64,000 nucleotides of DNA from contig CAVQOB010000004.1 of the NCBI GenBank assembly GCA_963714325.1, positions 1-64,000 of the forward strand, given 5' to 3'. How positions within the stretch are numbered: the first letter of the stretch is position 1; every line of letters starts with the position of its first letter. The translations under genes were made by a program, and so were the position numbers. The stretch is from CAVQOB01 sp963714325. Its GTDB lineage: Bacteria > Pseudomonadota > Alphaproteobacteria > Rhizobiales > Hyphomicrobiaceae. The notes beneath the pieces were generated by a model. That model was not told where the DNA came from. It did not search any database and saw nothing but the letters and a program-made list of their open reading frames with translations. Below are positions 42,278 through 51,322 of this stretch, piece by piece.

Positions 42278-43597
42278 TCAGAGGCGATGCAGAGGGAGCG
42301 TCGTGCTGATCCGGAGGCCGCCCAACGGACGGTTGGAGAGCGCAAGTGTGCCCCCGTCAGCCTCAATATGGTTCTTGGCGATCGTGAGCCCCAGTCCGAC
42401 GCCCCCGGTCTCGCGATTACGGGAGTGGTCCAGGCGAACGAAGGGCTCCAGGACGGCCGCCATGTGCTCCTCGGGAATGCCGGGACCGTCGTCCTCAACC
42501 ACAACAACAACCGCGCGTTCGTTCTGGGTGGCCGACACGCTGACCTTTGATCCGAATCGCTCGGCATTGCTGACGAGATTGTTGAATGCGCGCTTGAGGC
42601 CGATCAGCCGTCCATCGACAACGATGTGCGATCGAGCCACGAGTGTAACGTCTGCTCCGGCGTCGCGTGCGTCGTTGACGATGGTGTCGAGCAGGGCAGT
42701 CAGATCGAGCGGGCGCTGAACTTCGACCGTCTCGTCACCGCGCAGATATGACAGTGTCGCATCGATCATTTGTTCCATCTCGCCAATATCCGCAGTGATT
42801 GCCGCCTTAAGTCCTTCATCGGGAAGGTCCTCGGTGCGCAGCTTCAACCTCGTCAGCGGCGTCCGCAAATCATGCGATACAGCGGCAAGGGACTGCGTCC
42901 GCCGCGCGATCAAATCGGCGATCCGGCGTTGCATATCATTGAAGGCTTTCGCCAGGTCACGGATTTCCTCGGGGCCGGTTTCGCGAACGGTCACGGGCGG
43001 ACCGTCGGGTGAGAGCGAGCGTACTGCTGCCGACACGGTCCGGATCGGACGCGTTAGCCAACGGGCGATGAGGACTGATAGAAAAATGACGCCGAGCGCC
43101 ATGAGTGTGGTGGAGATAATGGTGCCATGGCCGGAGGTGCGAGGACGGCCGACCGCAAAAACGCTGACATTGATCCAGCTGTCGTCTGGCAGACGCATGG
43201 AGACGAGGGCTACATGAGGATCAGACCCTGCGCTGCTGCCAACGATGATATCGTTGGCGCGTTGCTCTGGTGCGAGAGTGACAATTTGGCGGACCAAGCT
43301 GTGCCATTTCTCGGTTCCATCGCCACCTGGTATGGCCCCGCGCGTCTGTCCCCAATGGGCTTCGATCATGCCCCCAGAAAGTCCGTGCGCAACGGTCTCA
43401 CGTCGGGATGGTTCAACAAGCATCACACTGCGCTTGATGGCGATGATTTGCTCGGCAAGGCGGGTCTCATGCGCGATTGTTAATTCGCGGTCGAGCGTAT
43501 GCTCGTAGGTCCACAAACTCAGGAAATGTACGAGCGTGATGCCAATCAAGGAAACCAAGACCGCCCTTGCGGCAAGCGTATCGAACGACCGTCTCAT
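42278..43597 (-). CDS. Sensor histidine kinase
   Basis: This 439-residue membrane kinase has an N-terminal helix (AARAVLVSLIGITLVHFLSLW), a periplasmic sensor loop (about 35-165), a second helix (IISTTLMALGVIFLSVLIARW) and a HAMP domain (about 190-235). HisKA has the phospho-accepting His in AAVSHDLRTPLTRLKLR. HATPase_c has the N box (KRAFNNLVSNAERFG), G1 (VEDDGPGIPEE) and GGVGLGLTIAKNH. Its ATG overlaps the response regulator's stop (ATGA), so the two form one system. Location suggests it senses periplasmic copper or another metal. Confidence 0.93.
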   Translation of the reverse strand: MRRSFDTLAARAVLVSLIGITLVHFLSLWTYEHTLDRELTIAHETRLAEQIIAIKRSVMLVEPSRRETVAHGLSGGMIEAHWGQTRGAIPGGDGTEKWHSLVRQIVTLAPEQRANDIIVGSSAGSDPHVALVSMRLPDDSWINVSVFAVGRPRTSGHGTIISTTLMALGVIFLSVLIARWLTRPIRTVSAAVRSLSPDGPPVTVRETGPEEIRDLAKAFNDMQRRIADLIARRTQSLAAVSHDLRTPLTRLKLRTEDLPDEGLKAAITADIGEMEQMIDATLSYLRGDETVEVQRPLDLTALLDTIVNDARDAGADVTLVARSHIVVDGRLIGLKRAFNNLVSNAERFGSKVSVSATQNERAVVVVVEDDGPGIPEEHMAAVLEPFVRLDHSRNRETGGVGLGLTIAKNHIEADGGTLALSNRPLGGLRISTTLPLHRL

Positions 43598-44355
43598 GCC
43601 CGTTCGACCGAGGGTACAAACATGTAGCCTGTGCCCCGTATGGTTTTAATAATGGCCTGGCATTCCTCACCAACATCGATTTTTCGGCGCAAACGGCTGA
43701 CCTGGATGTCGATGGCGCGGTCAGCGCCGGTGGCCATACGATGCTTGGCCGCATCCATGAGCTGATCGCGGCTAAGCACGCGTTGCGGGGCCTCGAGGAA
43801 GGTCAGCAGCAAATCGTATTCGCCAGTCGACAGATCGACAACCACACCCTTGGGGTCCATCAACTCACGCCGCCGTGTGTCGAGTGTCCATTGCTCGAAG
43901 CGAAGGCAATGACCGGTACCTGCTTGCGGCACATCGAGATGGGCCCGCGCCCGGCGTAGGACTGAATTGATACGTGCCAGCAGCTCGCGTGGATTGAATG
44001 GCTTGGCGACATAGTCATCAGCGCCGAGTTCAAGGCCAACGATGCGGTCTGTTTCCGAACCCCGAGCGGTCAGCATGATGACCGGAAGTGAGGAGTTGCT
44101 GCGGATTTCCTTGCAGAGGTCCAGCCCATTGCTACCAGGCAGCATGATGTCGAGGATGACCAGATCGATCGAAGCCGTCGCAATCGCCTGCCGCATCTCC
44201 CGACCATCGCGAGCCGTGGTGACCCTGTGACCGTGCTCGCGCAAGAACTTGCCCGCGAGCTGACGGATTTGGGCATCGTCATCCACGATGAGGATGTGTG
44301 CGTCACTGCCGATAGGAGCGGGGCTAACACTAGAATCAGAATTCATGGCGGTCAT
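43594..44355 (-). CDS. OmpR-family response regulator
   Basis: This roughly 250-residue regulator has a receiver domain (ILIVDDDAQIRQLAG with acidic residues; phospho-acceptor Asp in LVILDIMLPGSNGLDL; Lys in YVAKPFNPRELLARI). A winged-helix DNA-binding domain follows (LSTGEYDLLLTFLEAPQRVLSRDQLMDAAK, then DIQVSRLRRKI). Several starts are possible: GTG 44364, ATG 44355 and ATG 44346; I take ATG 44355 without a clear ribosome-binding site. It precedes its kinase and probably activates the efflux genes downstream. Confidence 0.92.
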   Translation of the reverse strand: MTAMNSDSSVSPAPIGSDAHILIVDDDAQIRQLAGKFLREHGHRVTTARDGREMRQAIATASIDLVILDIMLPGSNGLDLCKEIRSNSSLPVIMLTARGSETDRIVGLELGADDYVAKPFNPRELLARINSVLRRARAHLDVPQAGTGHCLRFEQWTLDTRRRELMDPKGVVVDLSTGEYDLLLTFLEAPQRVLSRDQLMDAAKHRMATGADRAIDIQVSRLRRKIDVGEECQAIIKTIRGTGYMFVPSVERA

Positions 44356-44489
44356 GGGATGCACAATCTGGGATGGGACGAGTGCAAGCCTACCCCATTC
44401 ATTGTTTCAATAGGTATCGCGAGTGTTTCAAAGTGTTTCACGCGAAGCCTTTCACGCTGTTTGGACTTTCCGGGGTCCTATCTTGAGGC

Positions 44490-44765
44490 TCATGCCTTGG
44501 ACCGCGAGATCACAGCCATAAGCTCTTCGATCTTCTGCTCCTGGTCGGCCTTGCTGCCGCTGGTCATCGCATGCTTGACGCAGTGATGGATATGCTCGCG
44601 CAAGACTTGCTCCTCGACGCGCGCGAGTGCTGCGCGCACGGCAGAGATCTGAGTGACAATGTCGATGCAATAGCGGTCCTCCTCAACCATGCGTGAGAGA
44701 CCACGCACCTGACCCTCGATCCGGTTCAGACGCTTGAGGTGGGATGCTTTGGTGATTTTCGTCAT
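44490..44765 (-). CDS. csoR: CsoR/RcnR-family metal-sensing repressor
   Basis: This 91-residue all-helical regulator starts MTKITKASHLKRLNRIEGQVRG, the family's signature, with metal-ligand candidates Cys in EDRYCIDIV and His/Cys in IHHCVKHAM. The Cys-His-Cys pattern of Cu(I)-sensing CsoR (C, H, C) fits. It is divergent from the CopA-like ATPase gene, and two inverted repeats of the ATACCC...GGGTAT type lie between the starts. It should repress both genes until Cu(I) is bound. The frame is open to 44801, but ATG 44765 gives the conserved start. It is 126 bases upstream of the response regulator. Confidence 0.9.
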   Translation of the reverse strand: MTKITKASHLKRLNRIEGQVRGLSRMVEEDRYCIDIVTQISAVRAALARVEEQVLREHIHHCVKHAMTSGSKADQEQKIEELMAVISRSKA

Positions 44766-44775
44766 GCCTTGACTG

Positions 44776-44820
44776 ATACCCCTCCAGGGTATATTTGTCA
44801 ACAGATACCCCCTAGGGGTA
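44776..44820. promoter_or_regulatory. Two CsoR-type operators between csoR and the copper ATPase gene
   Basis: The first inverted repeat is ATACCC-CTCCA-GGGTAT (44776-44792). The second is TACCCC-CTA-GGGGTA (44806-44820). They are about 28 bases apart centre to centre, and both match the A/T-flanked G-tract palindromes recognised by CsoR/RcnR proteins. The location just upstream of csoR and before copA explains joint metal-dependent control. Sites are seen; binding is inferred. Confidence 0.8.
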
Positions 44821-44863
44821 ATTGCATTTTTAAAGCTAGCCCGACAGTACGAGGCAACTCATC

Positions 44864-47212
44864 ATGGCAACGCACAGCGCTCATACTCACACCCATGGTG
44901 CCGGCCAAGACACGCCAGCGGCCGCAGGCGCGAAAGATCCCGTCTGCGGCATGACCGTTGACCCGCATTCGGCGAAGCACCGGCATACGCATGAGGGACA
45001 GCCCTACTATTTCTGTTCAGGCAAGTGCCGCGAGAAGTTCATTGCCGAGCCCGCAGAATACCTGAGGCCAGAGACCAAACCGGCCGCCGCAATTCCGGCT
45101 GGCGCGATCTACACCTGCCCCATGCATCCCGAGATCCGCCAGGAAGGGCCAGGCTCGTGCCCCATCTGCGGCATGGCGCTGGAGCCAGAACTCGTCTCGG
45201 CCGAGGCGCAGCCTAATCCGGAACTCGCCGATATGACGCGGCGCTTCTGGATCGGCCTTGCCCTCACATTGCCGGTCTTTGCCCTTGAAATGGGCGGCCA
45301 TCTTACGGGCCTGCATCAATGGCTTGGTCAACAGAAATCCAACTGGATACAGCTGGTGGTGGCAACGCCCGTCGTGCTGTGGGCTGGCTGGCCATTCTTC
45401 GAGCGCGGTTGGAATTCCCTCAAGACGCGCAATCTCAACATGTTCACGCTGATCGCCATGGGGACCGGCGTCGCATGGGGTTACAGCGTCGTAGCCACCT
45501 TCTGGCCGGGCATGTTCCCGGCCTCCATGAGGGGCCATGACGGCTCGGTCGCCATTTATTTCGAAGCCGCGGCGGTCATTACAGTGCTCGTGCTCCTGGG
45601 GCAAGTCTTGGAACTGAGAGCGCGCGAGCAGACCAGCGGTGCCATTCGCGCACTGTTGGATCTGTCGCCGAAAATGGCGCGCCGCATCAAGCCAGACGAT
45701 ACGGATGAAGATGTCGGTCTCGATCAGGTGGTGGTCGGCGACAGTTTGCGCGTGCGCCCCGGCGAGCGCGTGGCCCTCGACGGCGTCATCCTTGAAGGCC
45801 GCAGTTCGATCGACGAGTCCCTTGTGACGGGTGAATCGATGCCCGTGACCAAGACCGTCGGCGATAAGGTCATCGGCGGCACGATGAACCAGTCGGGCGG
45901 CTTCGTTATGCGGGCAGACAAGGTCGGCCGCGATACCGTGCTTGCTCAAATTGTCCAGATGGTCGCGCAGGCGCAACGGAGCCGTGCGCCTATTCAGCGG
46001 CTCGCCGATCAGGTCTCCGCCTGGTTCGTTCCAGCCGTTATTGCTGCAGCACTTCTGGCCTTCACCGTTTGGTCGATCTGGGGGCCGGAACCCCGCTTTA
46101 CCTACGGTCTGATTGCGGCGGTGTCCGTACTCATCATCGCCTGCCCATGTGCGCTCGGCCTCGCCACCCCGATGTCGATCATGGTGGGGGTGGGGCGCGG
46201 CGCGCAATCCGGCGTTCTCATCAAGAGCGCGGAAGCACTCGAGCGGATGGAGAAGGTAGACACGCTTGTCGTTGACAAGACAGGTACCTTGACCGAGGGC
46301 AAGCCGAGTGTCGTCGCGATCAAAACTGCGAATGGGATTGTCGAAGCCGACCTCTTGCGGCTGACCGCTAGTCTTGAGCGCAGTAGCGAACATCCCTTGG
46401 CAGCGGCAATCGTGCGAGCCGCCAATCAACGCGGACTCACTCTGAGTGCTGTCGCGAATTTCGATTCCCCCATTGGGAAGGGTGTTACCGGGTCGGTCGA
46501 AGGTCGGAAGCTCGTCATCGGCAACCAGCGCATCATGACCGAAGCGGGCGTCGACACGGCAAGTCTGAGCGCTGCAGCCGACGAAATGCGGAAGGAGGGC
46601 GCGACCGCAATATTCGTAGCGTTTGATGGCAAAGCCGCCGGCATTATCGCCATCGCTGATCCGATCAAGGCAACGACGCTGGCGGCTATAGCGGCACTGA
46701 CAGCGGCCGGCATCAAGGTCGTTATGCTCACGGGCGATAATCGGACGACAGCGCAGGCTGTGGCTGCCAAGCTCGGCATCGCGGATGTCGAGGCCGAGGT
46801 CCTCCCCGAGGATAAAGGCAAAATCGTTGCTCGGTTCCGGTCGCAAGGGCGCGTCGTGGCCATGGCCGGCGATGGCGTAAACGACGCGCCAGCTCTCGCT
46901 GCCGCCGATGTCGGCATTGCCATGGGGACGGGGACGGATGTCGCGATGGAAAGCGCCGGCGTCACGCTGCTGAATGGCGACCTCACTGGCATCGTGCGCG
47001 CGCGGCATCTCTCGGCCGCCACCATGTCCAATATCCGACAGAATCTGTTCTTTGCCTTCATCTACAATGCCGCCGGCATCCCGGTTGCTGCCGGTGTGCT
47101 TTATCCATTGTTCGGCACTCTGCTCTCGCCGATTATTGCGGCGGCAGCAATGGCGTTATCGTCAGTCAGCGTCATCGGGAATGCCTTACGGCTCAATCGC
47201 GTGAAGCTATAG
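44864..47212 (+). CDS. copA: Cu-type heavy-metal P1B ATPase with YHS and heavy-metal-binding N-terminal domains
   Basis: This 782-residue copper exporter has an N-terminus with His pairs, a YHS domain (KDPVCGMTVDP to FCSGKCREKF, about 24-60) and a heavy-metal-binding domain (YTCPMHPEI...CPICGMALEP, about 83-108) instead of the usual CxxC-ferredoxin-like HMA domain. The core shows TGES (phosphatase), the metal-site CPC in IIACPCALGLATP, the phosphorylation site DKTGTLTEG, the HP motif SSEHPLAAAI and GDGVNDAPAL. It probably pumps Cu(I) to the periplasm. It is under CsoR-type operators. Confidence 0.95.
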   Translation: MATHSAHTHTHGAGQDTPAAAGAKDPVCGMTVDPHSAKHRHTHEGQPYYFCSGKCREKFIAEPAEYLRPETKPAAAIPAGAIYTCPMHPEIRQEGPGSCPICGMALEPELVSAEAQPNPELADMTRRFWIGLALTLPVFALEMGGHLTGLHQWLGQQKSNWIQLVVATPVVLWAGWPFFERGWNSLKTRNLNMFTLIAMGTGVAWGYSVVATFWPGMFPASMRGHDGSVAIYFEAAAVITVLVLLGQVLELRAREQTSGAIRALLDLSPKMARRIKPDDTDEDVGLDQVVVGDSLRVRPGERVALDGVILEGRSSIDESLVTGESMPVTKTVGDKVIGGTMNQSGGFVMRADKVGRDTVLAQIVQMVAQAQRSRAPIQRLADQVSAWFVPAVIAAALLAFTVWSIWGPEPRFTYGLIAAVSVLIIACPCALGLATPMSIMVGVGRGAQSGVLIKSAEALERMEKVDTLVVDKTGTLTEGKPSVVAIKTANGIVEADLLRLTASLERSSEHPLAAAIVRAANQRGLTLSAVANFDSPIGKGVTGSVEGRKLVIGNQRIMTEAGVDTASLSAAADEMRKEGATAIFVAFDGKAAGIIAIADPIKATTLAAIAALTAAGIKVVMLTGDNRTTAQAVAAKLGIADVEAEVLPEDKGKIVARFRSQGRVVAMAGDGVNDAPALAAADVGIAMGTGTDVAMESAGVTLLNGDLTGIVRARHLSAATMSNIRQNLFFAFIYNAAGIPVAAGVLYPLFGTLLSPIIAAAAMALSSVSVIGNALRLNRVKL

Positions 47213-47216
47213 CGCC

Positions 47217-47716
47217 ATGCCAAAACTCAGCCGAATGGCAACTGTGACTGCACCGTTGGGAAGCGTCTTCGCCTATGTCGACGATATCCGCAATCTCGCG
47301 CGGCACATGAGTGAACGTGGCTCGATGCCGATGCTAGGTTCAAAGCTTAGCTTGGCGATTGTGACGGCAAACGCAACAGGCGTAGGAGCTAGAATCGGTA
47401 CTCTGGGCGGTTGATGGGCTTGACGCTCGATTTCTCAGAGACAGAAACGAAATACATCGCAGGCCGCGAGAAGGTTTGGCGAACTATAGGCGAGCAGAAG
47501 CTTCTCATTGTCCGCAGCTACGAAATGTAGATGTCGGTAGAGCCGATCTCGTCAACAGCATCGCGCCTCACCATCGGCATCGACTACGAGTTACCACAGT
47601 CCGGGTTCTGACGGGCGGCCGGTTGGCTGCTGGCGGATGCCTACAGCCAATGGTGTCTCGCCAGTATGATCGATGGCAGCAAACGCGATCTCGAAAAAGA
47701 GAGTGGTGCGCAATGA
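47217..47716 (+). pseudogene. Decayed SRPBCC-family protein gene
   Basis: The stretch reads as one protein only with frame changes. The start MPKLSRMATVTAPLGSVFAY and VDDIRNLARHMSERGSM are in one frame. Then GLTLDFSETETKYIAGREKV with a TAG inside IVRSYEM. After another stop and a shift, WLLADAYSQWCLASMIDGSK follows. The order fits a START/SRPBCC lipid-binding-like protein of about 160 residues that has picked up at least two frameshifts or stops. It starts 4 bases after the ATPase gene, so it was once part of the copper operon. Confidence 0.7.
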
Positions 47717-47949
47717 GCGGCATACTCCTAGAGCCGAGCGATTGGACGCAGGCTTTGCGCCGCTATTTGGGTGTGTCGATTATAGCGAACCTCGTTTGGG
47801 AGATCCTGCAACTTCCACTCTTCACGCTCTGGACCACGGGATTGCTTCGCCAGCAGGCTGTCGCAATTGTTCACTGCACGATCGGCGATGCGATGATCGC
47901 TGGTCTGTCACGTCTAGCGGCACTTTCTCTCGCAGCGAAGCCGACCTAG
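47713..47949 (+). pseudogene. Truncated small membrane protein gene
   Basis: The predicted 78-residue product has one or two hydrophobic segments (YLGVSIIANLVWEILQLPLF, and AIVHCTIGDAMIAGLSRLAALSLA). The frame ends abruptly and continues as non-coding DNA. The segment order (W-E-x-L-Q-L-P and HCTIGD) is what I recall from about 150-residue hypothetical membrane proteins near metal-resistance genes in Rhizobiales, so the second half seems lost. Its ATG overlaps the end of the decayed SRPBCC gene (ATGA). It could still be translated as a short protein. Confidence 0.5.
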
Positions 47950-48380
47950 CCTGGCACAAGCAACGTCCGAGTTTTCCAGTTGGTCGTCGCATTCGAGCAC
48001 GACGATCTCACGTGGGCGCTCGCAATGTGAATGTCACCGTCGTTTCCCTCGGATGCACGGAGCCCGGCTCGACTATCGGTCAGGAGGCGACGTCCAATTT
48101 GGGCAGCGAGGTCGAATGTGCCGGACGACGCGGTCACGGGGAATCCGGGGCGGTGGACAATATCGGCAGAACGCCAGTTTTGATGCACGACAGATACCGT
48201 CGAAAATACCGTCAATTTCTTGCGCTTGCTGCGAGGCTATTCGGGAGCTTCGCTGGAGACGTCCCATGTCATTCGATGGCTTGCGGTTAGGACTCGCTCA
48301 TTGATGATCGCAACCACATCATCTACGATGTCGATCAACTAATTGATTTTGAATAATAATATCGAGTCAAAAATTTCCCG
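47950..48380. other. Non-coding junction between copper block and guaA
   Basis: No supported gene. The left part resembles worn coding sequence continuing from the truncated membrane gene. The right part (about 48300-48370) is noticeably A/T-rich, with TAATTGATTTTGAATAATAA-like sequence, unlike the rest of the window. No copy of the tRNA-Glu 3' end was seen. Confidence 0.5.
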
Positions 48381-49931
48381 TCACTCCCACTCGATCGTAC
48401 CCGGCGGCTTGGAGGTGATGTCATAGACGACGCGGTTGATGCCTTGCACCTCGTTGATCATGCGCGTTGCGATGCGGCCAAGGACGTCGTGCGGGAAGGG
48501 GAAGTAGTCGGCGGTCATGCCATCGGTCGAGGTGACGGCGCGGATGGCGCAGACGTGATCATAGGTGCGCCCATCGCCCATGACGCCGACGCTGCGGACG
48601 GGGAGCAGAACCGCGAAGGCCTGCCAGATGGTGTCGTAGAGCCCGGCTTTGCGAATTTCATCAAGGAAGACGGCGTCGGCCTTGCGCAGGATGTCGAGTT
48701 TTTCAGGCGTAATTTCGCCGGGGATGCGGATGGCGAGACCTGGACCGGGGAAGGGATGGCGACCGATAAAGTTTGCCGGCAGACCCAACTCGCGGCCAAG
48801 CGCGCGCACTTCATCCTTGAAGAGTTCGCGCAGTGGCTCGACGAGCGTCATGTCCATGCGCTCGGGCAAGCCGCCAACGTTGTGGTGCGATTTGATCGTC
48901 GCCGATGGGCCACCGGTGAACGAGACGCTTTCGATGACGTCAGGATAGAGCGTGCCTTGAGCGAGGAACTCGGCGCCGCCGAGTTTTTTGGCTTCGGCCT
49001 CGAAGACTTCGATGAACAAGCGGCCAATGGTTTTGCGTTTGGTTTCGGGATCCGTGACGCCTTTCAGTTCGCCGAGGAATTTCTGCGCGGCATCGACGTG
49101 AACGAGCGGGATATTGTATTGGCCGCGGAACATGGCGACGACTTCAGCGGATTCATTCTGCCGCATCAATCCGTGATCGACGTAGATGCAAGTCAGGCGT
49201 TCGCCAATGGCTTCGTGAATCAGCACCGCAGCGACGGAGCTGTCGACGCCGCCGGATAGGCCGCAAATAACGCGCGCCTTGGGGCCAACCTGGGCGCGGA
49301 TCTTGGCAATCATGTCGCGGCGATACGCGGCCATGGTCCAATCGGATTTGAGGCCGACGATACGGTGGACGAAGTTTGCGATCAGCTTGGCTCCATCGGG
49401 CGTGTGGACGACTTCCGGATGAAACATCGTCGTGTAGTATCGGCGTTTTTCATCGACCGCGATGGCGTAGGGCGCATTTTCCGATTTACCGACGACCTCG
49501 AAGCCATCGGGGAGTTTGCTGACACGATCGCCATGGCTCATCCAGACGGGGTAGCGGTTGCCAACCTGCCAGAGGCCCTCGAACAACGGGCTCGCTCGCT
49601 TGATCTCGACGTCGGCGCGACCGAACTCGCGGGCGTGGCCGCCTTCGACGCGGCCACCGAGCTGAGTGCAGAGCGTCTGCTGGCCATAGCAGATAGCGAG
49701 GATCGGGACTTTGGCGTCGAAGACGGATTGCGGCGCGCGGGGGCTTGCCTGATCCAGGACCGATGCCGGGCCGCCGGAGAAGATGACGCCCTTCGGTTTC
49801 AGCCGCTTGAAGGCGGCCTCCGCCAACTGAAACGGATGGATTTCGCAGTAGACGCCAGTCTCGCGGACGCGACGCGCAATGAGCTGCGTCACCTGGCTGC
49901 CGAAGTCGATGATCAGGACGATGTCGGTCAT
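48381..49931 (-). CDS. guaA: GMP synthase (glutamine-hydrolysing)
   Basis: This 516-residue enzyme makes GMP from XMP, ATP and glutamine. The class I amidotransferase domain (about 1-195) has the catalytic Cys in AICYGQQTL, and MFHPEV carries His and Glu of the triad. The ATP pyrophosphatase domain has the P-loop GLSGGVDSSVAAVLI (about 222-236). The C-terminal dimerisation domain ends with the standard NRVVYDITSKPPGTIEWE. Full length. It is convergent with the copper block remnants and divergent from the DUF1186 gene. Confidence 0.97.
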   Translation of the reverse strand: MTDIVLIIDFGSQVTQLIARRVRETGVYCEIHPFQLAEAAFKRLKPKGVIFSGGPASVLDQASPRAPQSVFDAKVPILAICYGQQTLCTQLGGRVEGGHAREFGRADVEIKRASPLFEGLWQVGNRYPVWMSHGDRVSKLPDGFEVVGKSENAPYAIAVDEKRRYYTTMFHPEVVHTPDGAKLIANFVHRIVGLKSDWTMAAYRRDMIAKIRAQVGPKARVICGLSGGVDSSVAAVLIHEAIGERLTCIYVDHGLMRQNESAEVVAMFRGQYNIPLVHVDAAQKFLGELKGVTDPETKRKTIGRLFIEVFEAEAKKLGGAEFLAQGTLYPDVIESVSFTGGPSATIKSHHNVGGLPERMDMTLVEPLRELFKDEVRALGRELGLPANFIGRHPFPGPGLAIRIPGEITPEKLDILRKADAVFLDEIRKAGLYDTIWQAFAVLLPVRSVGVMGDGRTYDHVCAIRAVTSTDGMTADYFPFPHDVLGRIATRMINEVQGINRVVYDITSKPPGTIEWE

Positions 49932-50065
49932 GGGCGTGTGATTAGATCAAGCCGCTTGCGGATGCAATCGGGCTGTGGATGGCTATGCCGTCAGGTATAT
50001 TTTTACTGAAACTTTGCGGTATCTTTTCTGAAATCAGTACGTTGTCGTGATCGAGAGGATGCCGC

Positions 50066-51064
50066 ATGGCCACGTCCATCCCAGCCGAACCGCAAAAGCT
50101 CATCGATGCAGCCGTGCGGGCGACCGACATGACCACCGGCGAAGCGATCGACCGGCTTATCTCGGCGAGGTATGGCGAGAGCCCGGCCATACCACTGCTG
50201 GTCATGCTGGCGCGCCAAGACGAGGTGACGCCACGGCTGCTCGAAGAGATGGCGCTGCTGCCCGATGGGGTTACGGCCAAGTTGGCCGAGCATGAAACCG
50301 GCGACCATCAGTACATCCTGCATGGGATTGCCGTCTATCTGCTGGCGCTGTTCGAAGAGAAGCGCGCTTTTCCGCTGCTGATACGGTATCTCGCCGCCGA
50401 TACGCACACGGCAGACACCCAATTGAGTGACACCGTCACAGAAGATCTGACGGCCATCATCGCGCGAACTTACGATGGCAGCGACTTGGCGCCCGTGAAG
50501 GCAATCATTGACGATCCAGATGCCAACATCTACGTCCGATCCGCATTGCTCGAAGGGCTGAACGCACTGGTCCGACGCGGGCAACTCGATCGATCAGAAA
50601 CCGCCGCTTATTTTGCTGATGTCCTGCGTCTGTGCTGCAGCGAGCCGCATCATGCGTTCGCCGAGCTCGCCATTGTTGATGCTGCCCGCTTCAAGGACAA
50701 AGCCCTGTTGCCGCTGATTGATCGCATCTATGACGCTGGCCTCATCGACACCAAGTTCGCGCCGCGCCGCGATATCGATGCGTACTTCAACGACCCGCAG
50801 GACACGATCGATCAATCACTGTTGCAATCCAAGCGTTTCGACAGCTTGATCGACTACATCTGCGGTTGGTCGTGGTTCACCGCGGGTGACGCCGCCCGCC
50901 CGATCGGCAGCGACGGTGGCGCTGTGGTTGCGCGCACTCTCGCCTGGCAAGAGGCTAACACCTACACTCCAAAGGCGGCCAAGATCGGCCGCAATGATCC
51001 CTGCCATTGCGGTTCGGCAAAAAAATACAAGAAATGCTGCCTTGAGCGCGATCGATTCCACTGA
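50066..51064 (+). CDS. DUF1186 protein with C-terminal SEC-C zinc motif
   Basis: This 332-residue protein consists of an alpha-helical repeat-like DUF1186 region (about 50-270; GIAVYLLALFEEKRAFPLLIRYL and similar HEAT-like helices). It ends in the SEC-C motif IGRNDPCHCGSAKKYKKCC (about 310-328), whose C-x-C...C-C pattern binds zinc. SEC-C tails are found in SecA and many proteins linked to protein quality control; the function of this family is unknown. GAGAGGA about 8 bases upstream supports the ATG at 50066. It is a single gene, divergent from guaA. Confidence 0.88.
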   Translation: MATSIPAEPQKLIDAAVRATDMTTGEAIDRLISARYGESPAIPLLVMLARQDEVTPRLLEEMALLPDGVTAKLAEHETGDHQYILHGIAVYLLALFEEKRAFPLLIRYLAADTHTADTQLSDTVTEDLTAIIARTYDGSDLAPVKAIIDDPDANIYVRSALLEGLNALVRRGQLDRSETAAYFADVLRLCCSEPHHAFAELAIVDAARFKDKALLPLIDRIYDAGLIDTKFAPRRDIDAYFNDPQDTIDQSLLQSKRFDSLIDYICGWSWFTAGDAARPIGSDGGAVVARTLAWQEANTYTPKAAKIGRNDPCHCGSAKKYKKCCLERDRFH

Positions 51065-51322
51065 TCGCCGGATGCCGGCGTTGCGGGTGCCATACCGTTG
51101 ACGCCCCCGGCGAAGATGCTTAAAGTGAACGCATGATCAGGTCTTCGACCACATGCATCGTGCGACGTCGAGCGGGTTTTGCCCGAGCGGCCGCGCGTGC
51201 TTTCTGATCGAAACTTGCATCCTTCAGACAGCCCGAACGCCGCCGGCAGCCAGCCGTTGCGGCGCTTTTTTCGTTGGCGCGACTGGTTCCAGATCTCCCC
51301 ATCTCGCTGAGGACCTTCCCCC

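Noticed and set aside
45017..47008. 663-codon open frame on the minus strand
   Set aside because: It lies entirely antisense to the copper ATPase gene, has no recognisable domain, and is explained by codon usage of the real gene.
48200..48380. Second attachment site matching the tRNA-Glu 3' end
   Set aside because: I looked for GGGTTCGATTCCCC-like sequence near the right end of the copper block and found none.
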